NCBI GenBank assembly: GCA_022844405.1
Contig: JALHLV010000017.1
Location: forward strand, 1-64,000
Source of the DNA: Sphingomonadales bacterium
GTDB lineage: Bacteria > Pseudomonadota > Alphaproteobacteria > SMXS01
DNA length: 64,000 nucleotides
Direction: 5' to 3'
The translations under genes were made by a program, and so were the position numbers. Positions 17,815 to 25,921 of the stretch are shown here, piece by piece (positions within the stretch are counted from its first letter, which is position 1; every line of letters begins with the position of its first letter). The notes under the pieces were generated by a model. It made no database searches. It was not told the origin of the DNA and saw only the letters and a list, made by a program, of their open reading frames with translations.

Positions 17815-19154
17815 ACCCGGAACTGCTGCGCAATGTCTGGCTCGAGCTGACCATGCGCCGGCTGATCGCCATGCCGCTGGTGTTGGGCGCGCTGTTGATG
17901 CTGTGGAGCTCGGGCTCCTTCGTCGCCGATCTGGCGGGAACCTTCTTCTTCGTCATCACCATCCTGTGGGGCACGCGGCAGGCTGCCGACGCCGTGGCAT
18001 CGGAGGTTACCGAGAACACCTGGGACTGGCAGCGGCTGTCGACCCTGTCGGCGTGGCAGCTCACCTGGGGCAAGGTGATCGGCGCTACCCTGTTCACCTG
18101 GTACGGCGCGCTGATCTGTCTTGGCGTGCGCTTTGCGGCCCTGCTCAAGGACCACGACGTCGTGTCGCTGGTGCACGGCACGCTCTACCTGATCGGCGCG
18201 GCGCTGATGGCGCAGACCGTGTCGTTCCTGCTGGGGCTGCAGTCGGTCCGCCTGCGTGGCCACCGCACCAGGGTCGGCACCCTGGTGAGCCAGATCATCG
18301 GCATCGCCGTCGGCTATACCGCGCTCAAATATGCCGGCATGGTGCCGGGCGCCGACATCGGCTGGATCAGCGAGAACCGCGGCGACACGCTGCTCCAATG
18401 GTACGGCATCCCGGTCGGCGCCAGCATCATGGCGACCGTCGGCATCGCCGCCTTCCTGGGCTGGACGCTGCTGGGCGCCCACCGGCTGATGATGCGCGAG
18501 CTGTCCTACCGCACGCGGCCATGGGCGTGGCCGGCCTTCGTGCTGTTCACCTGCGCGTTCATGGCTGGCTTCCCGCCGTCGGCGGCTGCGCCCTCGGGCG
18601 ATTTCGTCAGCCTGGAGATCGCCGAGCGGCTGGCCATCGCCGCCGTCACCGCCGCCGCACTGACCTATGCCGCGCTGTTCTGGGACGACAAGGATCCGGT
18701 GATGTTCCGACGTCTGATCCGGCTGTACGAGGCCCAGCGCTGGCGCGAGTTCGCGTCCTATACGCCGACCTGGCTGGTCTCGCTGGCGATCACCGCCGTA
18801 CTCGCGGTGCTGCTGCTGATCTTCGGCGGGGGTGGCAAGGTGGGCGGCGTCACTCTTTGGGCGGCGATCGTCGGCGGCCTGCTGTTCATGGCGCGGGATA
18901 TCGCCCTCAACCTGTATTTCTGGCTGTCGCCCAACCCGGCCCGCGCCAACCTGATCACCCTGATCACGCTCGGGCTGTTGTACCTTGTGCTGCCTGGCGT
19001 GACGGGGTTCGACGACGACGTGATGTTCGTGTTCTATCCGTTTGCCCCGGCGGCGCCGGTGTTCACGCTGTGCGCGGCGCTGGCCCAGTTCGGCTTCATG
19101 GTGCTGCTGCTGGTCCTGCGCTGGCGCAAGCGCTTCGTGCTCGCCGCCGCCTGA
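17811..19154 (+). CDS. ABC transporter permease, multi-spanning membrane protein
   Basis: 447 aa with about 10 hydrophobic segments, for example near 20-45 (LIAMPLVLGALLMLWSSG), 115-135, 190-215, 250-275, 325-350 and 385-440. Starts at ATG 17811 inside the last codons of the ATPase gene, so translation is coupled. It resembles ABC-2-type permeases only in membrane layout; I see no signature that names a substrate. The pair has no periplasmic component in the window, supporting an exporter rather than importer. The RNA methyltransferase gene starts 4 bp after its stop and may be cotranscribed. Confidence 0.8.
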   Translation: MNPELLRNVWLELTMRRLIAMPLVLGALLMLWSSGSFVADLAGTFFFVITILWGTRQAADAVASEVTENTWDWQRLSTLSAWQLTWGKVIGATLFTWYGALICLGVRFAALLKDHDVVSLVHGTLYLIGAALMAQTVSFLLGLQSVRLRGHRTRVGTLVSQIIGIAVGYTALKYAGMVPGADIGWISENRGDTLLQWYGIPVGASIMATVGIAAFLGWTLLGAHRLMMRELSYRTRPWAWPAFVLFTCAFMAGFPPSAAAPSGDFVSLEIAERLAIAAVTAAALTYAALFWDDKDPVMFRRLIRLYEAQRWREFASYTPTWLVSLAITAVLAVLLLIFGGGGKVGGVTLWAAIVGGLLFMARDIALNLYFWLSPNPARANLITLITLGLLYLVLPGVTGFDDDVMFVFYPFAPAAPVFTLCAALAQFGFMVLLLVLRWRKRFVLAAA

Positions 19155-19158
19155 GCCG

Positions 19159-20421
19159 ATGACCGTTCCCATCGACGTCCGGATCACGGCGCTCGGCGCC
19201 CAGGGCGACGGCGTCGCCGAGGCGGGCGGCGAGCGGCTTTACGTGCCGTTCACCGTTCCTGGCGACCTGGCGCGCATCCTGCCCGGCGAGAAGAAGGGCG
19301 AGGGCGTATTCGCCCAACTGTTGGAGCTCATCGAGCCCGGTCCGGCGCGCATCGATCCGGCCTGCATCCATTTCGGCATCTGCGGCGGCTGCGCCCTGCA
19401 GCACCTCGACGATGCGTCCTACACATCGTTCAAGCGCGACCAGGTGGTGCGCGCGCTGTCCCATCACGGGCTGGACGACGTCGAGGTGGCCGCGCCGCTC
19501 GTCGTCCCGGCCCGCGCCCGGCGGCGCACGAAGCTGACGGCGCGGCGATCGGGCGAGCGGGTACTGCTGGGCTATCTGGAGCGCGGCAGCCACCGCATGG
19601 TCGGGGTGACCGAGTGCCCGGTGATCCTGCCGCGGCTCGAGGCGCTGCTGCCGCCGCTGCGCGCCTTGCTGGCCGACCTGCTGGGCGTGAAGGATACGCT
19701 CAACCTCACGCTGACGGCGACCGATACGGGCGTCGACCTGCTGATCGCGGGCGAGCGGCGGCCCAACATGCGCGGACTGCAGAGCCTCGCCACCTTCGCC
19801 GAGGCGCAGGACCTGGCCCGGATCACCTGGGCCTCGAAGGAGGGGCCGGAAACCGTCGCCGTCCGCCGACCGCCGACCGTGCAGCTCGGCCGGGCCGGCG
19901 TGCCGCTGCCGCCCGGCGCGTTCGTGCAGGTGACCAAGGACAGCGAAGACTGGATGATGGACATGGCCCGCGACACGGTGGCGGGCGCGAAGACTGTGGC
20001 CGACCTGTTCGCCGGCTGCGGCACCTTCACCGCCGTGCTTGCAGAGCGCGCCGCCGTCTCGGCATTCGAATCCTCGGTCGAGATGGTCGAGGCGTGCCGG
20101 CGCGGCCTCAACCACGCGCGCGGCCTGCACCCGGTGACGTTGTCGCGCCGCGACCTGTTCCGCGAGCCGCTGACGGTCAAGGAACTGGCCCGGTTCGACG
20201 CCGTGGTCATCGATCCGCCCCGCGCCGGCGCGAAGGCCCAGACCGAGACGCTGGCCGTCTCGAAGGTGCCGGTGGTCGCGGCGTTCTCGTGCAATCCGGC
20301 CACCTTCGCCCGCGACGCGCGCGCCATGGTCGACGGCGGCTACCGGCTGGACCGGGTCACGCCCATCGACCAGTTCCGCTGGTCGGCGCATGTGGAGCTG
20401 GCGGCGGTGTTCAGGAAATAG
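19159..20421 (+). CDS. class I SAM-dependent RNA (uracil-5-)-methyltransferase, RumA/RlmD type
   Basis: 420 aa from ATG 19159. N-terminal TRAM-like beta domain (VRITALGAQGDGVAEAGGERLYVPF), an iron-sulfur-type Cys cluster around CIHFGICGGCALQHL (about 69-83) with a further Cys in TECPVI, SAM-binding DLFAGCGTFTAVLAE (about 283), VIDPPRAGAK, and the nucleophilic Cys in AFSCNPATFARD (about 376). This is the RumA/TrmA architecture; 5-methylation of a 23S rRNA uridine (U747 or U1939 type) is the expected reaction, but which base is not decidable here. Follows the ABC permease by 4 bp. Confidence 0.92.
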   Translation: MTVPIDVRITALGAQGDGVAEAGGERLYVPFTVPGDLARILPGEKKGEGVFAQLLELIEPGPARIDPACIHFGICGGCALQHLDDASYTSFKRDQVVRALSHHGLDDVEVAAPLVVPARARRRTKLTARRSGERVLLGYLERGSHRMVGVTECPVILPRLEALLPPLRALLADLLGVKDTLNLTLTATDTGVDLLIAGERRPNMRGLQSLATFAEAQDLARITWASKEGPETVAVRRPPTVQLGRAGVPLPPGAFVQVTKDSEDWMMDMARDTVAGAKTVADLFAGCGTFTAVLAERAAVSAFESSVEMVEACRRGLNHARGLHPVTLSRRDLFREPLTVKELARFDAVVIDPPRAGAKAQTETLAVSKVPVVAAFSCNPATFARDARAMVDGGYRLDRVTPIDQFRWSAHVELAAVFRK

Positions 20422-20436
20422 GTCGCTTCGCGCCCT

Positions 20437-20549
20437 CCCTCATCCGGCGCTTCGCGCCACCTTCTCCCCGGCGGGGAGAAGGGATTCCCGGATGTGCCGT
20501 TCAGGCGTGATCCCCTCGCCCCGCCGGGGAGAGGGTTAGGGTGAGGGGG
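20437..20549. repeat. dispersed ~115-bp palindromic repeat, copy 2
   Basis: Lies between two convergent genes. Left boundary CCCTCATCCGG, right boundary GGTGAGGGGG, with inner stems CTTCTCCCC/GGGGAGAAG and CCCCTCGCCCC...GGGGAGAGGG. Its right edge abuts the stop codon of the leftward gene at 20550. Same family as 15881-15997. Confidence 0.8.
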
Positions 20550-20894
20550 CTACCGGCGCCGGCCGTAATTGGTGGCCAGGTACTCGACGATGCTTTCCTT
20601 CTCGTCGGCTTCGAGCGGTTCCTGCTTGCAGTCCCTGAGCATCTGGTCGACCGCCAGATCCCACTCGGTGCGGGTCAGCTTCTGGCGCTTGATCCAGCCG
20701 ATCTTGAAGCAGTTCTGGAAGGCGTAGAAGGTGCTCTCGCGGCCTTCGCCGGGGGCGAGGCCCTCATATTTGTCGTCGCTGCGCAGAAACGTGCGCTCTT
20801 CCGGGATCGGACTCTGGTATTGCGTTTCGGGCTGGGCCATCGCCGTGCCGGCCATCAATCCCAGCAGCGCCGCGCCCATCAGCAAAGTCTTCAT
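20550..20894 (-). CDS. secreted cytochrome c-like paralog lacking the heme site
   Basis: 114 aa with a signal peptide ending AMA (residue 20). From residue 51 it aligns with the protein encoded just upstream (20954-21367): GRE-T-Y..., -K--R--W, EP-E---E--I--YLA--YG are shared. Where the neighbour has the heme motif CSPCH this protein has FQNCF (59-63), and the neighbour's candidate axial Met (EPME) is Leu (EPLE, L94). It is therefore a degenerate paralog that should not bind c-type heme covalently. The second Cys of the motif (C62) and another at 89 remain. The product is periplasmic; function unknown. The gap to the neighbour is 59 bp, so they are probably cotranscribed. Confidence 0.75.
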   Translation of the reverse strand: MKTLLMGAALLGLMAGTAMAQPETQYQSPIPEERTFLRSDDKYEGLAPGEGRESTFYAFQNCFKIGWIKRQKLTRTEWDLAVDQMLRDCKQEPLEADEKESIVEYLATNYGRRR

Positions 20895-20953
20895 CGGATT
20901 ATCCCCTTGGCGAACCTCATCCTAGCGGAAAACGCGCGGCCGGGCCATGCGGT

Positions 20954-21367
20954 TCACGGCACGTTGGGACCATATTGCTTGGCCAGGTAGTCGAGGATGA
21001 TCTCGCGCTCCTGCGGCTCCATCGGCTCGTAGGGATACTTCTCGAGAATCCTCTCGATGGTCGCCGACCAGTCGGCGCGGGTCTTGCGGGCGGCCTTGAT
21101 CCGCGCGTCGGAATGGCAAGGGCTGCAGAAATAATAGGTTTCCTCGCGGCCGTAATCGGGCCGCAGACCGCCCCAGTCCGACACGGTCGGCAACCGCTGT
21201 TCCGGCGGGATCGGATTGTGGAAGCCCTCGTCGATGGGCCTGGTGGCCGGATTCATCTGGTCCGGCGTGGAGGGATTGACCGGCTCGGCATCCATGTTCC
21301 GGGCCATCGCCGTCGCGGCCACGCCGATCAGCCCCAGGCCGAGCACGGCCGCCCAAACCTTGTTCAT
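20954..21367 (-). CDS. small periplasmic mono-heme c-type cytochrome-like protein
   Basis: 137 aa. Signal peptide with cleavage near ATAMA-R (residue 22), a Pro/Asn-rich linker, then a CXXCH heme-attachment motif CSPCH at 81-85 and a probable axial Met at 116 (EPMEPQE), with conserved W100 between. The short C-terminal domain (about 65 residues) is the size of minimal single-domain cytochromes such as the SorB or quinohemoprotein cytochrome subunits. An electron-transfer role in the periplasm is expected, but no redox enzyme gene lies adjacent, so the partner is unknown. The downstream gene encodes a paralog that lost the heme ligands. Confidence 0.75.
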   Translation of the reverse strand: MNKVWAAVLGLGLIGVAATAMARNMDAEPVNPSTPDQMNPATRPIDEGFHNPIPPEQRLPTVSDWGGLRPDYGREETYYFCSPCHSDARIKAARKTRADWSATIERILEKYPYEPMEPQEREIILDYLAKQYGPNVP

Positions 21368-21443
21368 GCGGATTCCTTCCGAAGCGAAGCCACGTCTCTA
21401 CCTGAAGTAAGTGCTTTGGCCGGCAAAGCTACAGCGCTTTCAG

Positions 21444-21518
21444 CCAAGGCGGAATCGCCTTGGCGCCCGAAAGCCGCGGCGATAGCTGCTGGAGTGGTCC
21501 AGCGCCTGCTGGACCACT
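21444..21518. repeat. two adjacent stem-loops downstream of aroC
   Basis: First hairpin CCAAGGCG-GAAT-CGCCTTGG (21444-21463). Second hairpin AGTGGTCCAGC-GCCT-GCTGGACCACT (21493-21518), a perfect 11-bp stem that begins directly after the aroC stop codon on the leftward strand. No T-tract on either strand. Likely a 3'-end structure of aroC mRNA or a REP-like palindrome; the rest of the 151-bp gap to the cytochrome gene shows nothing recognisable. Confidence 0.5.
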
Positions 21519-22592
21519 TCAGCCGACCTGGCCGCGGTGACGCAGCATGTGATCGGCCAGCACGCAGGCCATCATGGCCTCGCCCACCGGCACGGCGCGG
21601 ATGCCGACGCACGGGTCGTGGCGTCCCTTGGTGACGATGTCGGTTTCCTCGCCGTCCACGGTTACCGTCTGGCGCGGCGACAGGATCGACGAGGTCGGCT
21701 TGACCGCGAAGCGCACCACCACGTCCTGGCCGGTCGAGATGCCGCCCAGGATGCCGCCCGCCTTGTTGGACATGAAGCGCGGCTTGCCGTCGTCGCCGGC
21801 GCGCATCTCGTCGGCGTTGGTCTCGCCGGTCAGCGTGGCCGCCTCGAAACCGCTGCCGATCTCCACGCCCTTGACCGCGTTGATGCTCATCATGGCGCCG
21901 GCCAGGTCGGCGTCGAGCTTGGCATAGAGCGGCGCGCCCCAGCCCGCCGGTATGCCCGAGGCATGCACCTCGATCACCGCACCCACCGAGCTGCCGGCCT
22001 TGCGGATGCCGTCCAGATAGTCTTCCCACAGCGCGGCGGCCTTGGCGTCGGGCGACCAGAACGGGTTGTCGCCGGTGATGCTCCAGTCCCAGTTGGCCGG
22101 GTCGATGGCGTGCTCGCCGATGCGCACCAGGGCGCCGCGGATGACGATGCCGTCGCCCAGCACCTTGCGCGCGACGGCGCCCGCGGCGACCCGCGAGGCG
22201 GTCTCGCGCGCCGACGAGCGGCCGCCGCCGCGGTAGTCGCGGATGCCGTATTTGGCCACGTAGCTGTAGTCGGCGTGCCCCGGCCGGTACTTGGCGGCGA
22301 TGTCGCCATAGTCCTTCGACCGCTGGTCGACATTCTCGATCATCAGTTGGATCGGCGTGCCCGTGGTCCTGCCCTCGAACACGCCGGACAGGATCTTCAC
22401 CTCGTCCGGCTCGCGCCGCTGGGTGGTGAAGCGCGACTGCCCCGGCCGGCGCTTGTCCAGGTACTGCTGGATGAACGCCTCGTCGATGGCAAGGCCCGGC
22501 GGCGTGCCGTCGACCACGCAGCCGGTGGCCGGCCCGTGGCTCTCGCCCCAGGTAGTCACCCGGAACAGATGGCCGAAGGTGTTGTGCGACAT
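21519..22592 (-). CDS. aroC: chorismate synthase
   Basis: 357 aa. All three family signatures are visible: [19 protein letters not shown] near residue 16, the [20 protein letters not shown]-type segment near 118-137 ([18 protein letters not shown]), and the C-terminal [19 protein letters not shown] followed by [18 protein letters not shown]. It converts 5-enolpyruvylshikimate-3-phosphate to chorismate using reduced FMN, the last common step for aromatic amino acids, folate and quinones. It starts 3 bp after the fabI stop, so fabI-aroC form a leftward operon, a pairing seen in other alphaproteobacteria. Confidence 0.98.
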   Translation of the reverse strand: MSHNTFGHLFRVTTWGESHGPATGCVVDGTPPGLAIDEAFIQQYLDKRRPGQSRFTTQRREPDEVKILSGVFEGRTTGTPIQLMIENVDQRSKDYGDIAAKYRPGHADYSYVAKYGIRDYRGGGRSSARETASRVAAGAVARKVLGDGIVIRGALVRIGEHAIDPANWDWSITGDNPFWSPDAKAAALWEDYLDGIRKAGSSVGAVIEVHASGIPAGWGAPLYAKLDADLAGAMMSINAVKGVEIGSGFEAATLTGETNADEMRAGDDGKPRFMSNKAGGILGGISTGQDVVVRFAVKPTSSILSPRQTVTVDGEETDIVTKGRHDPCVGIRAVPVGEAMMACVLADHMLRHRGQVG

Positions 22593-22595
22593 GGT

Positions 22596-23423
22596 CTATT
22601 CCTGCGCCGCGCCGCCGATCACGATGTCGGGCGCGGATTCGTCCTTCATGCCGATGATGTTGTAGCCGTTGTCCACGTAATGGATCTCGCCGGTGACTCC
22701 CGACGACAGGTCGGACAGCAGGTACAGGCCCGAGCCGCCCACCTCCTCGATGGTTACGTTCCGGCGCAGCGGCGAGTGGTACTCGTTCCACTTCAGGATG
22801 TAGCGGAAGTCGCCGATGCCCGACGCGGCCAGGGTCTTGATCGGCCCGGCCGAGATGGCGTTGACGCGGATGTTCTTCTCGCCCAAATCCTTGGCCATGT
22901 AGCGGACGCTGGCCTCGAGCGCGGCCTTGGCGACGCCCATCACGTTGTAGTGCGGCAGCACCTTCTCGGCGCCGTAATAGGTCAGCGTCAGCAGGCTGCC
23001 GCCACCCGGCATCAGCTTCTCGGCCCGCTGGCAGACCGCGGTGAACGAGTAGCAGGAAATGTTCATGGTCATGGCGAAGTTGTCGGCCGTCGTGTCGACG
23101 TAGCGGCCCTTCAGCTGGTCCTTGTCGGAATAGGCGATGGCGTGGACGACGAAATCGATCGTGCCCCAGGCCTTCTCCAGCGCCGCGAAGGTGGCGTCGA
23201 GCTGCTCCGGCCGGGTCACGTCGCATTCCAGCACCAGCGTGCTGCCCAGCGAATCCGCCAGCGGCCGCACGCGCTTTTCCAGCGCCTCGCCCTGGAAGGT
23301 GAAGGCCAGCTCGGCGCCATGTTCGCGCAGTCGCTGGGCGATGCCCCAGGCGATGGAGCGATTGTTGGCCACACCCATGATGAGGCCGCGCTTGCCGGTC
23401 ATCAGACCGTTCGGTGAAGTCAT
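22596..23423 (-). CDS. fabI: enoyl-[acyl-carrier-protein] reductase (NADH), FabI
   Basis: 275 aa from ATG 23423 (MTSPNGLMTGKRGLIMGVAN); a longer in-frame start at 23474 adds residues not typical of FabI. Divergent-SDR nucleotide motif GVANNRSIAWGIA, and the FabI catalytic pair in YYGAEKVLPHYNVMGVAKAA: Tyr then Y-x6-K (YNVMGVAK). The substrate-loop SAGPIKTLAASGI is also conserved. It reduces trans-2-enoyl-ACP in the final step of each fatty-acid elongation round and is the target class of triclosan and isoniazid-like inhibitors. First gene of the leftward fabI-aroC unit. Confidence 0.97.
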   Translation of the reverse strand: MTSPNGLMTGKRGLIMGVANNRSIAWGIAQRLREHGAELAFTFQGEALEKRVRPLADSLGSTLVLECDVTRPEQLDATFAALEKAWGTIDFVVHAIAYSDKDQLKGRYVDTTADNFAMTMNISCYSFTAVCQRAEKLMPGGGSLLTLTYYGAEKVLPHYNVMGVAKAALEASVRYMAKDLGEKNIRVNAISAGPIKTLAASGIGDFRYILKWNEYHSPLRRNVTIEEVGGSGLYLLSDLSSGVTGEIHYVDNGYNIIGMKDESAPDIVIGGAAQE

Positions 23424-23569
23424 CGGTTTCTTGCTGCTGCTTTCGCGGACGAAGGGAGCCGCATCGTACACCAACGGGGCCGGTCGTCAAACCAACCCGG
23501 ATCCGCTCCGATCTCCCCCGACTTGGGCCGTTCTTGCCGGCACTTAGGTCATGGCGTCCGGTGCGGCGA

Positions 23570-23598
23570 TTGACAGCAAATTGGCGAGGCGATACCTC
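23570..23598 (+). promoter_or_regulatory. possible sigma-70-type promoter for the CsgG-like gene
   Basis: TTGACA at 23570-23575, 17-nt spacer, TACCTC at 23593-23598. The -35 is consensus, the -10 is weak. It lies about 70 bp before the ATG at 23667 in the 243-bp gap between divergent fabI and the CsgG-like gene. Confidence 0.3.
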
Positions 23599-23666
23599 TA
23601 GCTGGCGAGCCGCCGGCCAATGATAATCCGGTGGCAACCCGGTCCAACAAGCGAGGGGTTCTGAAC

Positions 23667-24590
23667 ATGCGCGCGATTGCAATTGCCGTGGCGGCGGCCG
23701 TGGTCCTGGCCGGCGGTCCGGCCCTGGCCAAGAAGACGCCGGAAGAGAACCTCGAGATTCCCATGTGCCCGCAGGTGCTGGGCACGGTCGCGATCAAGGA
23801 CAGCCAGAACGAGTGGTGGCGCCAGTACAATCTGGGCAACCCGGCGGCGGTGATCAAGCTGATCGTCATGCGGTCGGGCTGCTTCCAGCTGGTCGATCGC
23901 GGCCAGGGCATGCAGATGATGAAGGAAGAGCGCGAGCTGATGGGCGAGGACGAGCTTGAGCGCGGCTCGGACATCGGCAAGGGCCAGATGAAGGCCGCCG
24001 ACTACTTCATCCTGCCCGACCTGGTCACCCAGGATTCGAACACCGGCGGCAGCGCCATCGGCGCGGGCATCGGCGGCGCCATCGGCGGCGGCTGGGGCGC
24101 GGCGCTGGGCGGCGTCAGGACCAAGAAGCTGGAAGCCCAGGCGCTGCTGACGCTGACCAACGCCCGCACCGGCGTGCAGGAGCTGATCGCCGAAGGCACC
24201 TACAAGAAGACCGACGTGTCGTTCGGCCTCGGCGGCGGCGGCTGGGGCGGCTTCGGCCTGGCGCTGGCGGCGGCCGGCGGCGGCTATGCCGACACCGACA
24301 TCGGCAAGGTGATCACGCTGGCCTACATCAAGGCCTACCGCAACATGGTGACCCAGATGGGCGGCCTGTCGGGCAGCGCCAGGATGGCGGCCCCGCTCCC
24401 GGCCCAGCGCCTGCTGGAGCGCACCGCCCTGCTGTCGGAGCCGCGCGAGGACGCGGCGCCGGTGCGCGGCCTGCGCGAAGGCATGGTCCTGCACCCGACC
24501 GGCAACAAGGCCGGCCTGTTCTGGGAAGTCGAGGAGCCCAACGGCGACCGCGGCTGGGTACCGTCCGAACTGCTGGAGTTGGCGAAGTAA
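23667..24590 (+). CDS. CsgG-like secreted protein with C-terminal SH3-like domain
   Basis: 307 aa from ATG 23667 (GCGAGGGG ribosome site). Signal peptide ending GGPALA. The middle reads like the CsgG/HfaB fold: PAAVIKLIVMRSGCFQLVDR, then an E-rich segment, KAADYFILPDLVT, a Gly-rich GAGIGGAIGGGWGAALGG hairpin and VEAQALLTLTNARTG-like strands (KKLEAQALLTLTNARTG). The C-terminal 40 residues (GLREGMVLHPTGNKAGLFW to GWVPSELLEL) look like a bacterial SH3 domain. No lipobox Cys follows the signal, unlike true CsgG. CsgG proteins form outer-membrane export pores; this relative may be an envelope accessory. The family call is motif-based and function unknown. Confidence 0.65.
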   Translation: MRAIAIAVAAAVVLAGGPALAKKTPEENLEIPMCPQVLGTVAIKDSQNEWWRQYNLGNPAAVIKLIVMRSGCFQLVDRGQGMQMMKEERELMGEDELERGSDIGKGQMKAADYFILPDLVTQDSNTGGSAIGAGIGGAIGGGWGAALGGVRTKKLEAQALLTLTNARTGVQELIAEGTYKKTDVSFGLGGGGWGGFGLALAAAGGGYADTDIGKVITLAYIKAYRNMVTQMGGLSGSARMAAPLPAQRLLERTALLSEPREDAAPVRGLREGMVLHPTGNKAGLFWEVEEPNGDRGWVPSELLELAK

Positions 24591-24611
24591 ATTTCGGGTT
24601 CGATCCGAAGG

Positions 24612-24636
24612 AAAGGGGGCTTCGGCCCCCTTTTTT
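24612..24636 (+). terminator. Rho-independent terminator
   Basis: AAAGGGGGC-TTCG-GCCCCCTTT stem with UUCG tetraloop followed by a run of Ts (24631-24636), 22 bp after the stop of the CsgG-like gene. Textbook intrinsic terminator. Confidence 0.95.
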
Positions 24637-24656
24637 CATATCCGTGGGAATCGCTA

Positions 24657-24682
24657 TTTCCCTCTCCCCGGGGAGAGGGAAA
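24657..24682. repeat. perfect 26-bp palindrome, half unit of the dispersed repeat
   Basis: TTTCCCTCTCCCC joined directly to its reverse complement (13-bp arms, no spacer). It matches the inner stem of the ~115-bp repeats and lies 4 bp past the end of the leftward lipoprotein gene, where it could act as a 3' hairpin. Confidence 0.7.
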
Positions 24683-24686
24683 CAGG

Positions 24687-25169
24687 TCACCCGTTCTCGT
24701 CGATCAGCCAGGTGCCGTCGGGCGCCACGCAGGCGGTGCCGTAGCCGGTGGAGCGCTTGCCGCTGGCGGTGAACGCCTGCTGGAATTCGCGGCAGCTCTT
24801 GCCGTTCATCGGGAACTGGGGCTGCGGCGTGATCGAGCCGCTGGCGCCGGTCTTGGGATTGGACCAGTGGACGGCCTTGCCGGCGGCGCCGGTGGCCAGC
24901 GCCTTCTGGGTGATCTTTTCCATGATCGCCCGGTCCTCGGCCTGCAGGAACCTGGCGGCGGCGCCGCCCACGTCCCGGCCGGCGACCTTGCCGGTTTCGC
25001 GCGGCACCACGGTCGGCGACGGCGGTGGTGGTGGTGGCGGTGGCGGCAGTTGTGGCGCCGGTGACAACGGCGGCGGCGGCGCCTCGCTTACCGGATCCCG
25101 GTGGTCGCTGGCGCAGGCCACGAGAGTCGCGGACAGGAGCGATAGGCACAGAAGCCGTTGCATGCGCAT
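24687..25169 (-). CDS. surface-antigen-like lipoprotein (RT0821/Lpp0805-type domain)
   Basis: 160 aa from ATG 25169. Lipoprotein signal with Cys19 (ATLVAC), then a proline-rich spacer with ten consecutive Pro residues near 42-50, then a C-terminal domain of about 95 residues: DRAIMEKITQKAL, GKAVHWSNPKTGASGSITPQ, SCREFQQAFTASGK and ACVAPDGTWLI. This pattern (W.NP.SG..G.VTP...G..CREF...DG.W) is that of the rickettsial 17-kDa antigen / RT0821 surface-protein domain. It is expected to be anchored in the outer membrane; the polyPro spacer would extend it through periplasm or peptidoglycan. Function unknown. Separately transcribed from its convergent neighbour. Confidence 0.75.
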   Translation of the reverse strand: MRMQRLLCLSLLSATLVACASDHRDPVSEAPPPPLSPAPQLPPPPPPPPPSPTVVPRETGKVAGRDVGGAAARFLQAEDRAIMEKITQKALATGAAGKAVHWSNPKTGASGSITPQPQFPMNGKSCREFQQAFTASGKRSTGYGTACVAPDGTWLIDENG

Positions 25170-25323
25170 GGAGCGATCCTCGAATTGCAGACCAGCAGTA
25201 TAGGCAACCGGCGCGGCGCGGCCAGTCAGAATGGGCAGGTTCACGCCGCGTCCGCGCCGCGCTTGGACGCGGCGCGAGGAACCGCTACAACACGGCATCG
25301 CTTTCAACGTTCCGGGGCGGCCG

Positions 25324-25911
25324 ATGACTTCCGATACCGATCCCTTCATCCGCTTCGAGGAATGGTTCGCCGACGCGCGCCGTTCCGAGCCCGACGTGCC
25401 TGAGGCCATGGCGCTCGCCACCGCCGACGGCAGCGGCATGCCCGACGTGCGCATGGTGCTGCTGAAGGCGGGCGGCCCGTCCGAAGGCTTCGTGTTCTAC
25501 ACCAACACCGAAAGCGCCAAGGGCGAGGAACTGGCCGCCAACCCGCGCGCCGCGCTGTGCTTCCACTGGAAGAGCCTGGGCCGCCAGGTGCGGGTGCGCG
25601 GCCCGGTCGAGCGCGTCTCCGACGCGCAGGCCGACGCCTATTTCGACAGCCGCGACCGGGGCAGCCGCATCGGCGCCTGGGCGTCGAAGCAGTCCCGGCC
25701 GCTCGAGGGCCGCTTCGCGCTGGAGAAGGCGGTGGCGTCCTACGCCGCGCGCCATGCGGTCGGCAGCATCCCGCGCCCGGACTACTGGACCGGCTTTCGC
25801 GTCATTCCCGAGGCCATCGAGTTCTGGCAGCACCGCGACCACCGGCTGCACGAGCGTCAGCTGTTCACCCGCGCGGGCGACGGCTGGACCGTGCAGTGGC
25901 TGTATCCATGA
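25324..25911 (+). CDS. pdxH: pyridoxamine 5'-phosphate oxidase
   Basis: 195 aa from ATG 25324. Conserved [68 protein letters not shown] (FMN-binding strands), and the C-terminal PP-binding [18 protein letters not shown]. It oxidises PNP/PMP to PLP with FMN and O2 in the cytoplasm. Length is in the normal range (about 195-218). The next gene (a CDF transporter) begins 10 bp after its stop; pdxH heads a small rightward cluster. Confidence 0.97.
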   Translation: MTSDTDPFIRFEEWFADARRSEPDVPEAMALATADGSGMPDVRMVLLKAGGPSEGFVFYTNTESAKGEELAANPRAALCFHWKSLGRQVRVRGPVERVSDAQADAYFDSRDRGSRIGAWASKQSRPLEGRFALEKAVASYAARHAVGSIPRPDYWTGFRVIPEAIEFWQHRDHRLHERQLFTRAGDGWTVQWLYP

Positions 25912-25921
25912 GCATTGGACC

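Noticed and set aside
21537-23417. Long plus-strand frame opposite aroC and fabI
   Set aside because: Antisense shadow; the real genes carry complete signatures on the other strand.
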